Shown: positions 47,233-56,203 of the stretch, piece after piece
Position numbering within the stretch: position 1 is the stretch's first letter
How the letters are laid out: each line of letters begins with the position of its first letter
Translations under genes and position numbers: made by a program
From: an uncultured Prochlorococcus sp.
GTDB lineage: Bacteria > Cyanobacteriota > Cyanobacteriia > PCC-6307 > Cyanobiaceae
Direction of reading: 5' to 3'
Length of the DNA: 64,000 nt
NCBI GenBank assembly: GCA_902560875.1
Contig: CACENO010000008.1
Coordinates: 1 to 64,000, forward strand
Notes under the pieces: model-generated
The model's database searches: none
Told to the model about the DNA's origin: nothing
The model's input: only the letters and a program-made list of their open reading frames with translations

Positions 47233-47571
47233 ATGAATAAGAAATCTACAAAATCAAACTTGCCATGGTGGGTAGAACTACTGTTTGTTCAAGTTGGATT
47301 GCCAGATAACTGGCTTAGAAGCTTTCTTAAAACCAGAAAGAGAACTATTTATCATCTAAAGAGTAACAAAGAGTATGTCTTTACTACTGTTCTATTACTT
47401 TTAACATTGGCATACATCAATCCATTAATAAAGCAAGCAAGTACTAAAAATAACTGCATCAAAAACTCTGAAAGAATTGTAAAGCTATATTCAAGTTCAG
47501 ACAGTAAGCTTATCGAACAAGAATTAGACGTGCTTGGTACTCACTTCTGCAATGGTGGAACTTTAAGATAA
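47233..47571 (+). CDS. 112-residue protein with one membrane helix, unknown
   Basis: A basic, tryptophan-bearing N-terminus (LPWWVELLFVQVGLPDNW) precedes one membrane helix at about 49-64 (YVFTTVLLLLTLAYIN). The C-terminal 45 residues carry C76 and C107-like cysteines (NNCIKN and THFCNGGT) and would be periplasmic or lumenal. The stop is two bases from the end of the convergent glycosyltransferase gene. A 280-bp gap with no gene lies upstream. Function unknown. Confidence 0.6.
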   Translation: MNKKSTKSNLPWWVELLFVQVGLPDNWLRSFLKTRKRTIYHLKSNKEYVFTTVLLLLTLAYINPLIKQASTKNNCIKNSERIVKLYSSSDSKLIEQELDVLGTHFCNGGTLR

Positions 47572-47573
47572 AT

Positions 47574-49271
47574 TCAATTTCTACTCCCATTTATTTTAAC
47601 AAGGAGCCAACTTTTATAATTAGATAAAACTATAAATTTATTATAGTTATTTGATATTTCTAGGTTAACATTTCTTTTGTGTACGATTGCAAAACTTTTA
47701 TTTGGCAGCGATTTTATTTGACCTTTAAAATGCTTAGACTTTGGAAGATAATATTGCATTAAAGTTTTTGTTTTGCCATTCATATTTACAATATAAATTG
47801 AATTATTATTGATAATTGAAGAAACAAAAGGATCGGTTACAAACGATTTTATTTCTTTATTCGGATTACCCATATGACCAAAGGAATATGCAAAAGAGAG
47901 GGTCACAGTTTGTACAAAAGATAAGAATGTAAATAGATATACAAATTTTTTATTAGAAATATTTTTTAGAAATAAAAGAACTCCAACCAATAAATATAAA
48001 ATTGCAAGAGGGATAAATACATTAATGATTTGGATAGAGTTAGATGCATTAAAGAAATTTGTAAAATTAAAGAATTCCTCTAAAGATAAAAACAGGATGA
48101 TAGCACCTACAAAAGTAAATATAAAAGAGTATTTAACTGGACTATATAAGGTTATATGCTTATATATTGATTCTAGTATGATTACAGAGTATAATGAAAT
48201 AAATGGATAAAGAATTAAAGCATAATGTGCATATTTGGTAGAGACAAAAGTAAGAGAGATAAATATAAATAGAGGAGACAACAGAATATATTTTAATTTA
48301 TTTATATCGCTAAAACTCACAGGCTTTATACTTATTAAGCTCAAAGGAAAAGCCAGGCAAAGAATACTAGTTGGGTAAAAGAATAAAGTTTTATAAAGTC
48401 TAAAGCCCACGACCTTATCTTTAGCGAAACCTAAAAGAGTAGAAATAGAATCAAAGCCATACTTGTTTAGGGAGAATATTAATGATAAAGCAAATGGGGA
48501 AATTCCAATAAGAATTCCAAGGAAAAAATAGAAAAGCTGTAGCTTATTTATCCTGCTCCTATTCTTATAGATATGGGGCAAGAGGGCCAATAAAGGCAGG
48601 AATGCCATTACACTTCTCAAAAAAAATGCTATAGAAAGAAATAGCCCTGAAATAAACGAATAAAAATAGATATTAGGATAATTCCTACTAATAGAAGTAG
48701 ACTTAATAATAGAAAAATAGAACAATAATATAAAGAATATATAAGGAATATCAGGGCTAGCATATCTACTATATTGCATCCATAGAGGCATGCATGGAAG
48801 TAAAATAGAAGCTAAAAGAGAAAAGGGTTGAGAAACAAATAGCCGCGAAATATAATACATTATAATAGAACAACCAATTGAAAAGATTCCACTAGGGAAT
48901 CGGGCTGAAAATTCACTGATTCCAAGATATTTTGTACTTAAAGCAATTAACCAATAGCTACCAACAGTTTTATGATGTGCACTATCAAAAGGTGTAAACC
49001 AATCATTTAGATCTAGTATTAATCTTGCTCGTCCTGCATATAAGCCCTCATCATGAGCAATAAGGCTCTGTGAGGAATCATTCCAATAGCCAAAGAAATA
49101 AGCAATCCCCGTATATAAAATTATAATTAATATGTTAATATTATTATTTTTTTGTATCCAGCTTATAAATGTTGAATAAAAATGCTTGAAAATAATAAAT
49201 GCTTGTACCGTTTTTGAAATAATACTAGTTTCATAATTTTTTGAAGTAGAAGTATCTTTCAAATTCAACAT
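47574..49271 (-). CDS. GT39-like (ArnT/PMT type) membrane glycosyltransferase
   Basis: A 565-residue polytopic protein with around eleven hydrophobic segments. The first periplasmic loop has the acidic catalytic-type pair in AHDEGLYAGRARLILDLNDW (about 72-91) followed by HKTVGSYWLIAL, the pattern of dolichyl- or polyprenyl-phosphate dependent glycosyltransferases that modify lipids or proteins. A soluble C-terminal tail follows from about residue 490. Acceptor unknown; lipid A-like or glycoprotein targets are possible. The composition is extremely Ile/Phe/Ser/Asn-rich and the gene sits among orphans, suggesting acquired or fast-evolving cell-surface function. Confidence 0.8.
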   Translation of the reverse strand: MLNLKDTSTSKNYETSIISKTVQAFIIFKHFYSTFISWIQKNNNINILIIILYTGIAYFFGYWNDSSQSLIAHDEGLYAGRARLILDLNDWFTPFDSAHHKTVGSYWLIALSTKYLGISEFSARFPSGIFSIGCSIIMYYISRLFVSQPFSLLASILLPCMPLWMQYSRYASPDIPYIFFILLFYFSIIKSTSISRNYPNIYFYSFISGLFLSIAFFLRSVMAFLPLLALLPHIYKNRSRINKLQLFYFFLGILIGISPFALSLIFSLNKYGFDSISTLLGFAKDKVVGFRLYKTLFFYPTSILCLAFPLSLISIKPVSFSDINKLKYILLSPLFIFISLTFVSTKYAHYALILYPFISLYSVIILESIYKHITLYSPVKYSFIFTFVGAIILFLSLEEFFNFTNFFNASNSIQIINVFIPLAILYLLVGVLLFLKNISNKKFVYLFTFLSFVQTVTLSFAYSFGHMGNPNKEIKSFVTDPFVSSIINNNSIYIVNMNGKTKTLMQYYLPKSKHFKGQIKSLPNKSFAIVHKRNVNLEISNNYNKFIVLSNYKSWLLVKINGSRN

Positions 49272-49512
49272 GCAAGTAAATTGGTTAATAAGTAAATGGA
49301 ATAATGACAGTAAAAATGAATTATAAGTTATAGAGATTGGGATAATATTCTTATTTTATTAGCTTATTCGCATTCGCCAAGAGGGTCAAATGATAATTTG
49401 TAACACATCATTCGCATCTAAAGGTGTAGGAATATTTTGAAAAGTATCAAAAATTATCGATAGCCTAGAGTTTATGTTGAAAAGAAGCTATCAACAGATA
49501 AAGGAGAATTCG

Positions 49513-49668
49513 ATGTTAACAACCACAACACGCCTCAAGCTTGAAAATATAATTATCAGACTATCAGAGGGCAACCAAGTGTCACTAGAAGAACGTCTGG
49601 AATTACATAAGTTTGCGAGGCGTTTTCCTGTAATAGCCTCAAAAATTAATAAAAACTTGAGAAATTGA
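49513..49668 (+). CDS. 51-residue basic helical protein, unknown
   Basis: A small soluble protein, MLTTTTRLKLENIIIRLSEG followed by NQVSLEERLELHKFARRFP. The ATG at 49513 is supported by AAGGAG at 49501-49506, the best ribosome binding site in this region, so a 13-codon upstream extension is rejected. It reads as two helices separated by a short loop (GNQVS). I recall similar short proteins with a VSLEER core in marine picocyanobacteria but no function. A hairpin follows 20 bases after the stop, making it a compact single-gene unit. Confidence 0.7.
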   Translation: MLTTTTRLKLENIIIRLSEGNQVSLEERLELHKFARRFPVIASKINKNLRN

Positions 49669-49688
49669 TGTCCAGCCTCAAAATTCAA

Positions 49689-49718
49689 TAAGCACAGAGT
49701 CTAGATTAGACCTGCTTA
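49689..49718 (+). terminator. Hairpin after the 51-residue protein gene
   Basis: TAAGCA pairs with TGCTTA and GTCTA with TAGAC around the loop GAT, with an unequal internal loop (CAGA opposite C). ATATTTGTTT follows. The two-part stem and position support termination. Confidence 0.5.
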
Positions 49719-49798
49719 ATATTTGTTTAGAAATAATTTACTTTAAAAGGAATATAATTCTATTCTTATAATATAAAAATTGTTACATGTATAATTCA

Positions 49799-49825
49799 TT
49801 ACAATCCTCAGGATTTTGCTATAAT
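49799..49825 (+). promoter_or_regulatory. Candidate promoter with palindromic spacer
   Basis: A perfect TATAAT (49820-49825) stands 15 bases behind TTACAA (49799-49804). The spacer holds AATCC-TCA-GGATT (49803-49815), an inverted repeat that could bind a regulator between the boxes. It would drive either a short RNA or the gene at 49922. Confidence 0.4.
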
Positions 49826-49831
49826 GATAGT

Positions 49832-49890
49832 AGCCAGCTTCTCTTTTAAGCAAAAAAGGAATAGTTTAAATAGCCATATTCCTTTTCTTT
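49832..49890 (+). ncRNA. Candidate short RNA or leader ending in a hairpin
   Basis: From the start expected behind the TATAAT box (about 49832), the sequence soon reaches a 10-bp stem, AAAAGGAATA (49854-49863) with TATTCCTTTT (49877-49886), then CTTT. If this hairpin terminates transcription, a transcript of about 60 nt results; if not, it is the 5' leader of the 99-residue gene at 49922. No known Prochlorococcus sRNA motif (for example the Yfr1 core ACTCCTCACAC) is present. Confidence 0.3.
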
Positions 49891-49921
49891 CTGAGTTTGG
49901 TGAATTCAATCAATTTATCCA

Positions 49922-50221
49922 ATGAATGTACCGCCACCAGAAGGAAGATTATGTCAGGAATGTCGCAACACGATAACGTTAAATCTATTTAGACTAAATA
50001 GCCAAAAATGTAGATATTGTGAGGATGACCTTCCTATACCAGAAAGACTTATTCAAGTTAATAGTGTAAATTTAGAAGTAGAACAAATTACAAGCCATAC
50101 GGCATTAGATGAAATTAGTGAACAACCTAAAATTATAGAATTTCAAGAAATTAATACAATACAAGAGAATAATCTAAAACATGATGATAATGATCAAACT
50201 CCTAAAGAGGAATCAGACTAA
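49922..50221 (+). CDS. 99-residue zinc-ribbon-like protein with acidic tail
   Basis: The N-terminal 36 residues carry two CxxC knuckles, CQECRN (16-21) and CRYCEDD (about 32-38), the spacing of a small zinc ribbon. The remaining two-thirds is low-complexity, acidic and Asn/Gln/Glu-rich, probably disordered. The start MNVPPPEGRLC is proline-rich. No further catalytic motif is visible. Such proteins can bind nucleic acid or other proteins, but nothing specific supports either. The 253-bp gap upstream contains the hairpins and promoter described separately. Confidence 0.55.
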   Translation: MNVPPPEGRLCQECRNTITLNLFRLNSQKCRYCEDDLPIPERLIQVNSVNLEVEQITSHTALDEISEQPKIIEFQEINTIQENNLKHDDNDQTPKEESD

Positions 50222-50329
50222 TTCTTAATTACAGCTTGCTTATATATATCATTTATCTCTTTAAACTATCAATACCTCCTTGAAAAATCATGGCATTCTA
50301 CTCTATAATTCTATTAATTAATAACTACC

Positions 50330-50539
50330 ATGTTATATAAGAATAAATTAAAACTCAAGATTCTATCTTTATGGTTAGTAGTCCTTGGAAACACAATGTG
50401 GATCATCAAGGGCTTATTTTTTATAAATAAACAAATTTCAAGTAACTATTTTCAAATTGAATTAGTAATTCTTTCAGCTATTATTTCAACAATTATATGT
50501 TGGGTAATAGCTCCAAGACTACCAAAAAATATTATCTAA
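50330..50539 (+). CDS. 69-residue protein with two membrane helices, unknown
   Basis: A basic N-terminus (MLYKNKLKLK) precedes helix 1 (about 11-31, ILSLWLVVLGNTMWIIKGLF) and helix 2 (about 43-61, IELVILSAIISTIICWVIAP). The ends are basic, so both termini are probably cytoplasmic. No ribosome binding site is obvious. It stands 108 bases after the zinc-ribbon gene. No family recognised. Confidence 0.45.
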   Translation: MLYKNKLKLKILSLWLVVLGNTMWIIKGLFFINKQISSNYFQIELVILSAIISTIICWVIAPRLPKNII

Positions 50540-50605
50540 TAAATATGTGAATAGTTAAATAGATTAAATTATAGATTCAATCTTTTCCTATGTAAAATAG
50601 TTGAA

Positions 50606-50725
50606 TCAACCTGATTCTTTATTCTTTTCTAATATCAGGTATTTTTCACTCCTGGCTATCTTGCCATCAAATCTTACGACCCATTCTTGTGCTTTGACCT
50701 TATTTTTTTTAGATTCTTCGCTCAT
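50606..50725 (-). CDS. 39-residue charged protein, unknown
   Basis: A short frame, MSEESKKNKVKAQEWVVRFD then GKIARSEKYLILEKNK. Alternating hydrophobic and charged residues suggest a small beta-rich domain (EWVVRFDGKIA). The opposite-strand frame over the same bases is Leu/Ile/Ser-rich and less protein-like. No ribosome binding site is visible, so the call is tentative. Confidence 0.4.
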   Translation of the reverse strand: MSEESKKNKVKAQEWVVRFDGKIARSEKYLILEKNKESG

Positions 50726-50941
50726 TTCTGTTAAACTACTATTGAATATTATACACATCACTTTGAAAAAAATACAAAAAATGAATTTTATACAATGACC
50801 CTTTTGAAATTGGTGATGATTAACGATTATATAAGTTGATTTTAAAATAAAATTGGTCTCATAATGCTAATAGTTAGCTTATGATATGGATATTAGGGTA
50901 TGACCCTTGCAATACAATAAACCTAATTTTAAAGAAATATC
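50726..50941. other. Intergenic region before the DUF1350 gene
   Basis: No gene seen. ATGACCCTT occurs twice (50795-50803 and 50900-50908), the second within AGGGT-ATG-ACCCT (50895-50907), a 13-bp inverted repeat about 35 bases ahead of the DUF1350 start. These may be regulatory; the evidence is weak. Confidence 0.35.
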
Positions 50942-51667
50942 ATGAATCAATGGAAAAATATTAACAACATCTACTTCAGGTGGCCAAAGAAGCCGATCGC
51001 ATTAATAGAAATGATTGGAGGAAGTTATCTTTCAGTAAATCCGATTCTTAGTTACAGAAGGCTCTTTAATAGTATGTTAAACAATAATATAGCTGTGCAT
51101 AGTTATTTATATGTTCCTAGCTTTGATCACCAATCACAAGCAAATGAAGCATGGAAAGGCTTCCGAATGTGTAGAGAGATTATAAAAAGAGAAAGAGAAT
51201 TTTATAATAAGCCATATAGGGTTGGCCATAGTCTTGGTTGTAAATTACATCTATTATCACCAGATGGAGGTAGAAATAGTAAAGGCCTAATAGCTATAAG
51301 TTTTAATAATTATAGCGCAAAACAATCTGTACCTCTAATAGGACAAATTGCTCCTCAATTAGGAATATTTACTGAATTTAGTCCAAGTCCTAATGAAACT
51401 TTAGATTTAATTAGCCAGCATTATATTCAAACCAACAACTTAGTTATTCAGTTCGATAATGATGATCTGGATGAGAGTCAAGTCCTCAACAACTTATTAA
51501 AAAAGAGACAAGATTATAAATCAAATATATTATATATGAATGGAAACCACCTAACTCCAGTTAGTACTGGAGTTAGAAAAAAGATATTTGGAAATTTGTC
51601 AAAGGATATACATAGAATTAAAAATTTAAACAAATTGATTTCAGTAATATATAATTTTGTTCGATAG
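50942..51667 (+). CDS. DUF1350 alpha/beta-hydrolase-like protein
   Basis: A 241-residue protein with the DUF1350 layout: an N-terminal strand with IALIEMIGGSYLSVNPILSYRRL, and the nucleophile elbow-like YRVGHSLGCKLHLLSPD (about 93-109), where GHSLG matches GxSxG. The C-terminal block ILYMNGNHLTPVSTG would supply the histidine. Members occur in cyanobacteria and plastids; substrate unknown. It converges with acs, the stops being one base apart. Confidence 0.75.
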   Translation: MNQWKNINNIYFRWPKKPIALIEMIGGSYLSVNPILSYRRLFNSMLNNNIAVHSYLYVPSFDHQSQANEAWKGFRMCREIIKREREFYNKPYRVGHSLGCKLHLLSPDGGRNSKGLIAISFNNYSAKQSVPLIGQIAPQLGIFTEFSPSPNETLDLISQHYIQTNNLVIQFDNDDLDESQVLNNLLKKRQDYKSNILYMNGNHLTPVSTGVRKKIFGNLSKDIHRIKNLNKLISVIYNFVR

Positions 51668-51668
51668 T

Positions 51669-53645
51669 TTAATCCCTTAATTTATCCAAAACAGATCTGT
51701 CTTCCAAAGTACTAGTATCACCACTTACCTCTTTCCCAGAGGCAAGTGCTCTTAGAATCCTTCTCATTATTTTACCACTTCTCGTTTTAGGCAAAGAATC
51801 AGTAAAGCGTATTTCATCCGGTTTAGCTATAGGCCCAATTTCATTACTTACGTGTGAACGCAATTCTCTAAGAAGAGATTCATTCTCTTCTCTACCAATC
51901 TCTAAGGTTGCAAAAGCGACTATGGATTCACCTTTTAATTCATCTGGTCGGCCTACGACAGCTGCTTCTGAAACAGCAGGATGACTAACCAAAGCTGACT
52001 CAATCTCCATTGTCCCCAATCTATGTCCTGAAACATTTATTACATCATCTACTCTTCCCATAACCCAGAAGTAACCGTCAGAGTCTTGCCGAGCTCCATC
52101 TCCTGCAAAATATATATAACTTCCATCTTTAGGTCGCAAGTATTCCCAATAGCTCTCTCTAAAACGTTGAGGGTTTCCATGAACTGTTCTCATCATTCCA
52201 GGCCAAGGATTACGAATGGCCAAATATCCACCTTGACCAGGATCTACTGATTCACCACTAGAATCAACAATATCAGCAACAATTCCAGGCAAAGGAAGTG
52301 TTGCTGAGCCTGGCTTAGTAGGAGTTGCACCAGGTAATGGACTTATCATTACTCCTCCAGTTTCTGTCTGCCACCAAGTATCAATTATTGGACATTTATT
52401 ACCACCTATTACTTCCCTATACCACATCCAAGCCTCTGGGTTAATAGGTTCGCCAACAGTTCCAAGTAATCTTAAGGTGCTCATATCGTACTTAGAAGGA
52501 ATATCTTTTCCACTTTTCATAAATGCCCTAATAGCCGTAGGAGCTGTATAAAAAATAGTTATTTTATGTTTCTCAATCAGCTCCCAAAAAGCACCAGGGT
52601 TTGATGGCCTAGGCGCCCCTTCATACATAACAGTCGTTGCTCCATTGGACAGAGGTCCGTAAACGATATAGCTATGTCCAGTAATCCAACCAACATCAGC
52701 TGTACACCAATAGATATCATCCTTGCGAATATCAAAAATCCATTTAAAAGTTAAATGAGCCCATAAGTTGTATCCCGCAGTTGTATGGACAACACCCTTT
52801 GGTTTTCCTGTTGAACCAGATGTATAAAGAACAAAAAGACGGTCTTCGCTATCCATATGTTCTGCCAAACAATCTTCTGATTGTTCAGAAACAATTTCTT
52901 CCCACCATTTATCACGTTTTGGGTCCATATAAATATTTTCTTTAGTGCGCTTTACGACTATTACTGTTTTTACACTTGGACAAGCGCCATCCTTCAGCGC
53001 AACATCTACAGCAGGCTTAAGGGAAACAGGCTTGTCCTTCCTAAACCCTCCATCAGCTGTTATGACAGCTTTTGCCTGACCATCAACCAATCGATCACGC
53101 AATGCTTCTGAGGAAAAACCACCAAACACAACTGAATGAGGAGCTCCTATTCGGGAACAAGCAAGCATTGCTATTGCAGCTTCTGGAACCATTGGCATAT
53201 AGAGCGCTACTAAATCACCTTTTCCAATGCCCTGAGATTTCAGAGCATTAGCAGCTTTACAAACTTGTGAATGAAGTTGTCTGTATGTAAATCGCCTTAC
53301 ATCCCCAGGTTCTCCTTCCCAAATAAGAGCATATTTATCAGCATTTGATCCTTCTAGGTGGCGGTCTAAGCAGTTGAAAGAAATATTGGTTTTCCCTCCC
53401 TGAAACCACTTGGCGAAAGGTGGATTACTCCAATCCAAAACTTGTTGAAATGGATGAAACCAATGCAATTCCTTTCGTGCTGCTTCCCCCCAAAACTTGT
53501 CAGGATCAGCCGTTGCTAAATCAACTAATTGTTGATATTCAGCCAAACTACCAATTTGAGACTTAGAGGAAATTTCCTGGGAGGGCTTAAACACCCGTTC
53601 CTCTTGCAAAACAGACTCAATGGTTACGGTGGGGTCCGAAGACAT
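51669..53645 (-). CDS. acs: Acetyl-CoA synthetase
   Basis: A 658-residue AMP-forming enzyme activating acetate to acetyl-CoA. The adenylation motif is [20 protein letters not shown] (about 275-294), followed by [10 protein letters not shown] and the hinge/motif A8 block [20 protein letters not shown]; the C-terminal catalytic lysine is in [15 protein letters not shown], the usual acetylation target. Length is normal. It converges on the DUF1350 gene and diverges from the HAD gene. Salvage of acetate by this mostly autotrophic cell is implied. Confidence 0.96.
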   Translation of the reverse strand: MSSDPTVTIESVLQEERVFKPSQEISSKSQIGSLAEYQQLVDLATADPDKFWGEAARKELHWFHPFQQVLDWSNPPFAKWFQGGKTNISFNCLDRHLEGSNADKYALIWEGEPGDVRRFTYRQLHSQVCKAANALKSQGIGKGDLVALYMPMVPEAAIAMLACSRIGAPHSVVFGGFSSEALRDRLVDGQAKAVITADGGFRKDKPVSLKPAVDVALKDGACPSVKTVIVVKRTKENIYMDPKRDKWWEEIVSEQSEDCLAEHMDSEDRLFVLYTSGSTGKPKGVVHTTAGYNLWAHLTFKWIFDIRKDDIYWCTADVGWITGHSYIVYGPLSNGATTVMYEGAPRPSNPGAFWELIEKHKITIFYTAPTAIRAFMKSGKDIPSKYDMSTLRLLGTVGEPINPEAWMWYREVIGGNKCPIIDTWWQTETGGVMISPLPGATPTKPGSATLPLPGIVADIVDSSGESVDPGQGGYLAIRNPWPGMMRTVHGNPQRFRESYWEYLRPKDGSYIYFAGDGARQDSDGYFWVMGRVDDVINVSGHRLGTMEIESALVSHPAVSEAAVVGRPDELKGESIVAFATLEIGREENESLLRELRSHVSNEIGPIAKPDEIRFTDSLPKTRSGKIMRRILRALASGKEVSGDTSTLEDRSVLDKLRD

Positions 53646-53731
53646 AGAAAAACGACCATTTATTTATTGCATTCAAGCTATTTCAAGCCAACCTGGCACG
53701 CTTATTAAACGAAACATTTTAAATTTGGCTA

Positions 53732-54409
53732 ATGGAGCTTCCAAAAGCATGTCTTTTTGATTTAGATGGTGTATTACTCGATAGTGAGAAGCTTCATGGA
53801 GAAGCATGGTCAAATACAGCTTCCAAATATGGAATAACTCTTAAGACCTCTCAATTAATGCTTTTAAAAGGAAGGCGAAGGAAAGAATGTGCTGAATTAA
53901 TCATTGGCTGGATAAAAAGACCAATTACGGTTCAAAACCTTTTAGCTATTCATGAGCCTATTTCAAAAGGATTAATGTTAAATGTAGAAGCTATCCCTGG
54001 AGCAGAAGAGATAATTTATTGGTGTTATAATAACGGAATAAAACTCGCATTAGTATCAAGTAGTACTTCTAGTTCAATAACAATTAAAAGTAGACACCAT
54101 CAGTGGTTAAAATTAATTAAAACAAGAGTTCAAGGAGATGATAAGGAACTTAGGGAAGCGAAACCGGCTCCAGATCCTTATATATTGGCTGCTAATAAAT
54201 TAGGGTTAGAGCCTAAAGATTGCTGGGCAATAGAAGATTCAGAATCTGGGAGCATTTCAGCACTCGAAGCTGGGTGTCAAGTATGGATACTTAATCGTAA
54301 TTTCAAGAAGAACAAAACATATGAACGTATGTCATCATTAGCTAATCCCTATGATATTGATCAATTAAGTGAGGTACTTATGAAATTGAAAGACGGATTA
54401 GAATTTTAA
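53732..54409 (+). CDS. HAD-family phosphatase (CbbY/beta-PGM-like)
   Basis: A 225-residue HAD hydrolase. Motif I is LFDLDGVLLDSE (about 8-19) with both aspartates, motif II LVSSSTSSS, the motif III lysine in AKPAPDPYILAANKLGL, and motif IV CWAIEDSESGSISALEAG. The helical cap between about 17 and 80 fits subclass I. Substrate is probably a sugar phosphate. Its stop overlaps the polyprenyl synthase stop on the other strand by four bases. Confidence 0.88.
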   Translation: MELPKACLFDLDGVLLDSEKLHGEAWSNTASKYGITLKTSQLMLLKGRRRKECAELIIGWIKRPITVQNLLAIHEPISKGLMLNVEAIPGAEEIIYWCYNNGIKLALVSSSTSSSITIKSRHHQWLKLIKTRVQGDDKELREAKPAPDPYILAANKLGLEPKDCWAIEDSESGSISALEAGCQVWILNRNFKKNKTYERMSSLANPYDIDQLSEVLMKLKDGLEF

Positions 54410-55377
54410 TAAAGTCTACTTAGAACAAAGTCTGGCAATTCTAATAATGCCCTTCGTGAAGGAGAATCTGGTAACCACCTGATAGCTTCCCTAGATTCAG
54501 TGGCAAATTTTTCGGCCAAAATTCTTGTCCTTTGAATAGCACATGAACTTCGAACAATGCTTAATGCCTCTTCAAGATCACCTTCTACTGAAAATTCACG
54601 TTCTATAAGTATTCCAAGACTTGCATTTTCCTCTAGAGCAAATAAAGCTGGAGCTGTTAGATACCCACTTGCCAAATCACTTGCAGCTGGCTTGCCTAGT
54701 TGTTCTTCATCCCCTATGAAGTCAAGAATGTCATCCACAACCTGAAAAGCTAATCCCAATTGTCTTCCAAAGAAATTAAGTGATTTTAATTTGTCTTCCG
54801 ACTGATCACTTAATACACCAGCCGCTTGTGCGCTATTGGCAATAAGAGAAGCTGTCTTGCAATAACTCTTCTCCAAATAGGTATCCAATTCTTGTCCAGA
54901 GTCATAACGATATAAGCCCTGCTTAACTTCTCCATCTGCAAGATCCATAATAACCCTGCTGAGAAGTTTGACCACATCAAGATTGTCCAAATTAGCTAAA
55001 TGCCAACTGGCTTGTGCAAATAAAAAATCACCTGCAAGGACAGCTACGCGATGGTTAAAACGGCTATGAACAGTTGCCACACCTCTACGAGTTGAAGCCT
55101 CATCAACAACATCATCATGGACAAGGGACGCCGTATGAATCATTTCAGTTATTTCCGCCAGTCTTCGATGACGCGGAGAAAGACTGCCATCAGTAGAAAG
55201 GGCCCTAGAAATTAATAAAACGATCCCTGGTCTCAATCTCTTTCCACCAGCACTAAAAAGATGTTCAGCAGCTGCTTGGAGAATTGGATGCTCTGCTCCT
55301 ATAAGACTGCGAAGATCAGCCACTAAGGTTTCAAGATCCAATTCAACCGGCTGTAGCAGCTCAGTGACAGTGGCCAT
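54406..55377 (-). CDS. Polyprenyl (solanesyl-type) diphosphate synthase
   Basis: A 323-residue trans-prenyltransferase. The first Asp-rich motif is SLVHDDVVDEAS and the second is QVVDDILDFIGDE, with AGGKRLRPGIVLL near the start. Small residues before the first Asp motif suit a long-chain product such as solanesyl diphosphate, the side chain of plastoquinone-9; octaprenyl is the alternative. ubiD, also in the plastoquinone route, lies 4 kb away. AGGAGGA precedes the ATG. Confidence 0.9.
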   Translation of the reverse strand: MATVTELLQPVELDLETLVADLRSLIGAEHPILQAAAEHLFSAGGKRLRPGIVLLISRALSTDGSLSPRHRRLAEITEMIHTASLVHDDVVDEASTRRGVATVHSRFNHRVAVLAGDFLFAQASWHLANLDNLDVVKLLSRVIMDLADGEVKQGLYRYDSGQELDTYLEKSYCKTASLIANSAQAAGVLSDQSEDKLKSLNFFGRQLGLAFQVVDDILDFIGDEEQLGKPAASDLASGYLTAPALFALEENASLGILIEREFSVEGDLEEALSIVRSSCAIQRTRILAEKFATESREAIRWLPDSPSRRALLELPDFVLSRLY

Positions 55378-55399
55378 TAGATTCCTCCTTATTACAATC

Positions 55400-56203
55400 C
55401 TAGGAGAAACAGGCCTTAGGAAGTAGGGAAACGAGTTGAACCTCTGAAAAACTTCCTAAATAATTTTCAGCCTTTTGGTTAAATCCAGAGGGGTCAGAGG
55501 TAACACAAAATTTTGTATTGGACATGGAATACGGTCTCATTTCAGAGTGTTTTGAATGACCTAGATATCTATCAAGCTGTTGCGCCAAGCCAATTGCTGG
55601 ATCTATTAAACGAATTTCCTTAGGAATTAATTCTTTCAAAAGAGTTTCTATTAAGGGATAGTGGCTGCAACCAAGTATCAATTCTTCAATATTTTGATCA
55701 AGGAGTGGAGTGAGGTATTTAGTCGCAATCCTTCTTATTTCATCATATTTGTATATTCCATCTTCAATTAAAGGCACAAATGCTGGGCAGGATTGCTGAA
55801 AAACAGATATTCCAGGATTTAGAGATTTTATATGAGACTTATATGTATTAGAAGCTGTAGTAGCAGGAGTAGCTAAGATACCTACTCGAGTTTGTGTAAT
55901 CATTCCACACGCTGAGTCAATCAAACCAAAAACAGGCAACCCAGAAACATCTCTAACAACATCAAAAGCAAGGGAATTTGTTGTATTACAGGCAACTAAT
56001 ATTGCTGTTACACGCTGACTACATAACCACTCAGTAATTTCTTTAGCTATTTCGCGGATTTCCGAAGGCCTTTTCTCTCCGTAAGGGACTCTTGCAGTAT
56101 CCCCCAAATATATACAGTCTATATTTCCATGACGTTCCAAGACTCTCCTTAGGACGGTAAAGCCTCCAATCCCACTATCAAAAAGGCCTAGCCGAAAAAT
56201 CAA
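55400..56203 (-). CDS. murI: Glutamate racemase
   Basis: A 267-residue enzyme making D-glutamate for peptidoglycan. FDSGIGGFTVLRRV, DTARVPYGEK and the two catalytic cysteines in LVACNTTNSLAF (about residue 73) and ILGCSHYPLIET (about 184) are all present. It overlaps the amidase gene by four bases (ATGA), so two cell-wall genes are translationally coupled, one for precursor supply and one for cleavage. The next gene on this strand is the polyprenyl synthase, 22 bases on. Confidence 0.95.
   Translation of the reverse strand: MIFRLGLFDSGIGGFTVLRRVLERHGNIDCIYLGDTARVPYGEKRPSEIREIAKEITEWLCSQRVTAILVACNTTNSLAFDVVRDVSGLPVFGLIDSACGMITQTRVGILATPATTASNTYKSHIKSLNPGISVFQQSCPAFVPLIEDGIYKYDEIRRIATKYLTPLLDQNIEELILGCSHYPLIETLLKELIPKEIRLIDPAIGLAQQLDRYLGHSKHSEMRPYSMSNTKFCVTSDPSGFNQKAENYLGSFSEVQLVSLLPKACFS

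Noticed and set aside
48025-48210. Plus-strand frame opposite the GT39 gene
   Set aside because: Shadow of a long polytopic gene; composition mirrors the antisense of hydrophobic codons.
49366-49417. ATTCGCAT repeated at 49366 and 49410
   Set aside because: An 8-base repeat at this distance is expected by chance in a window of this size; no symmetry or box context.
49782-49804. Possible RpaB (HLR1-like) site, GTTACA and TTACAA
   Set aside because: The two half-sites are 16 bases apart, not the 10-base period expected of HLR1.
50601-50798. Plus-strand frame over the 39-residue gene
   Set aside because: Leu/Ile/Ser-rich and without motif or ribosome binding site; the minus-strand 39-residue frame looks more protein-like.
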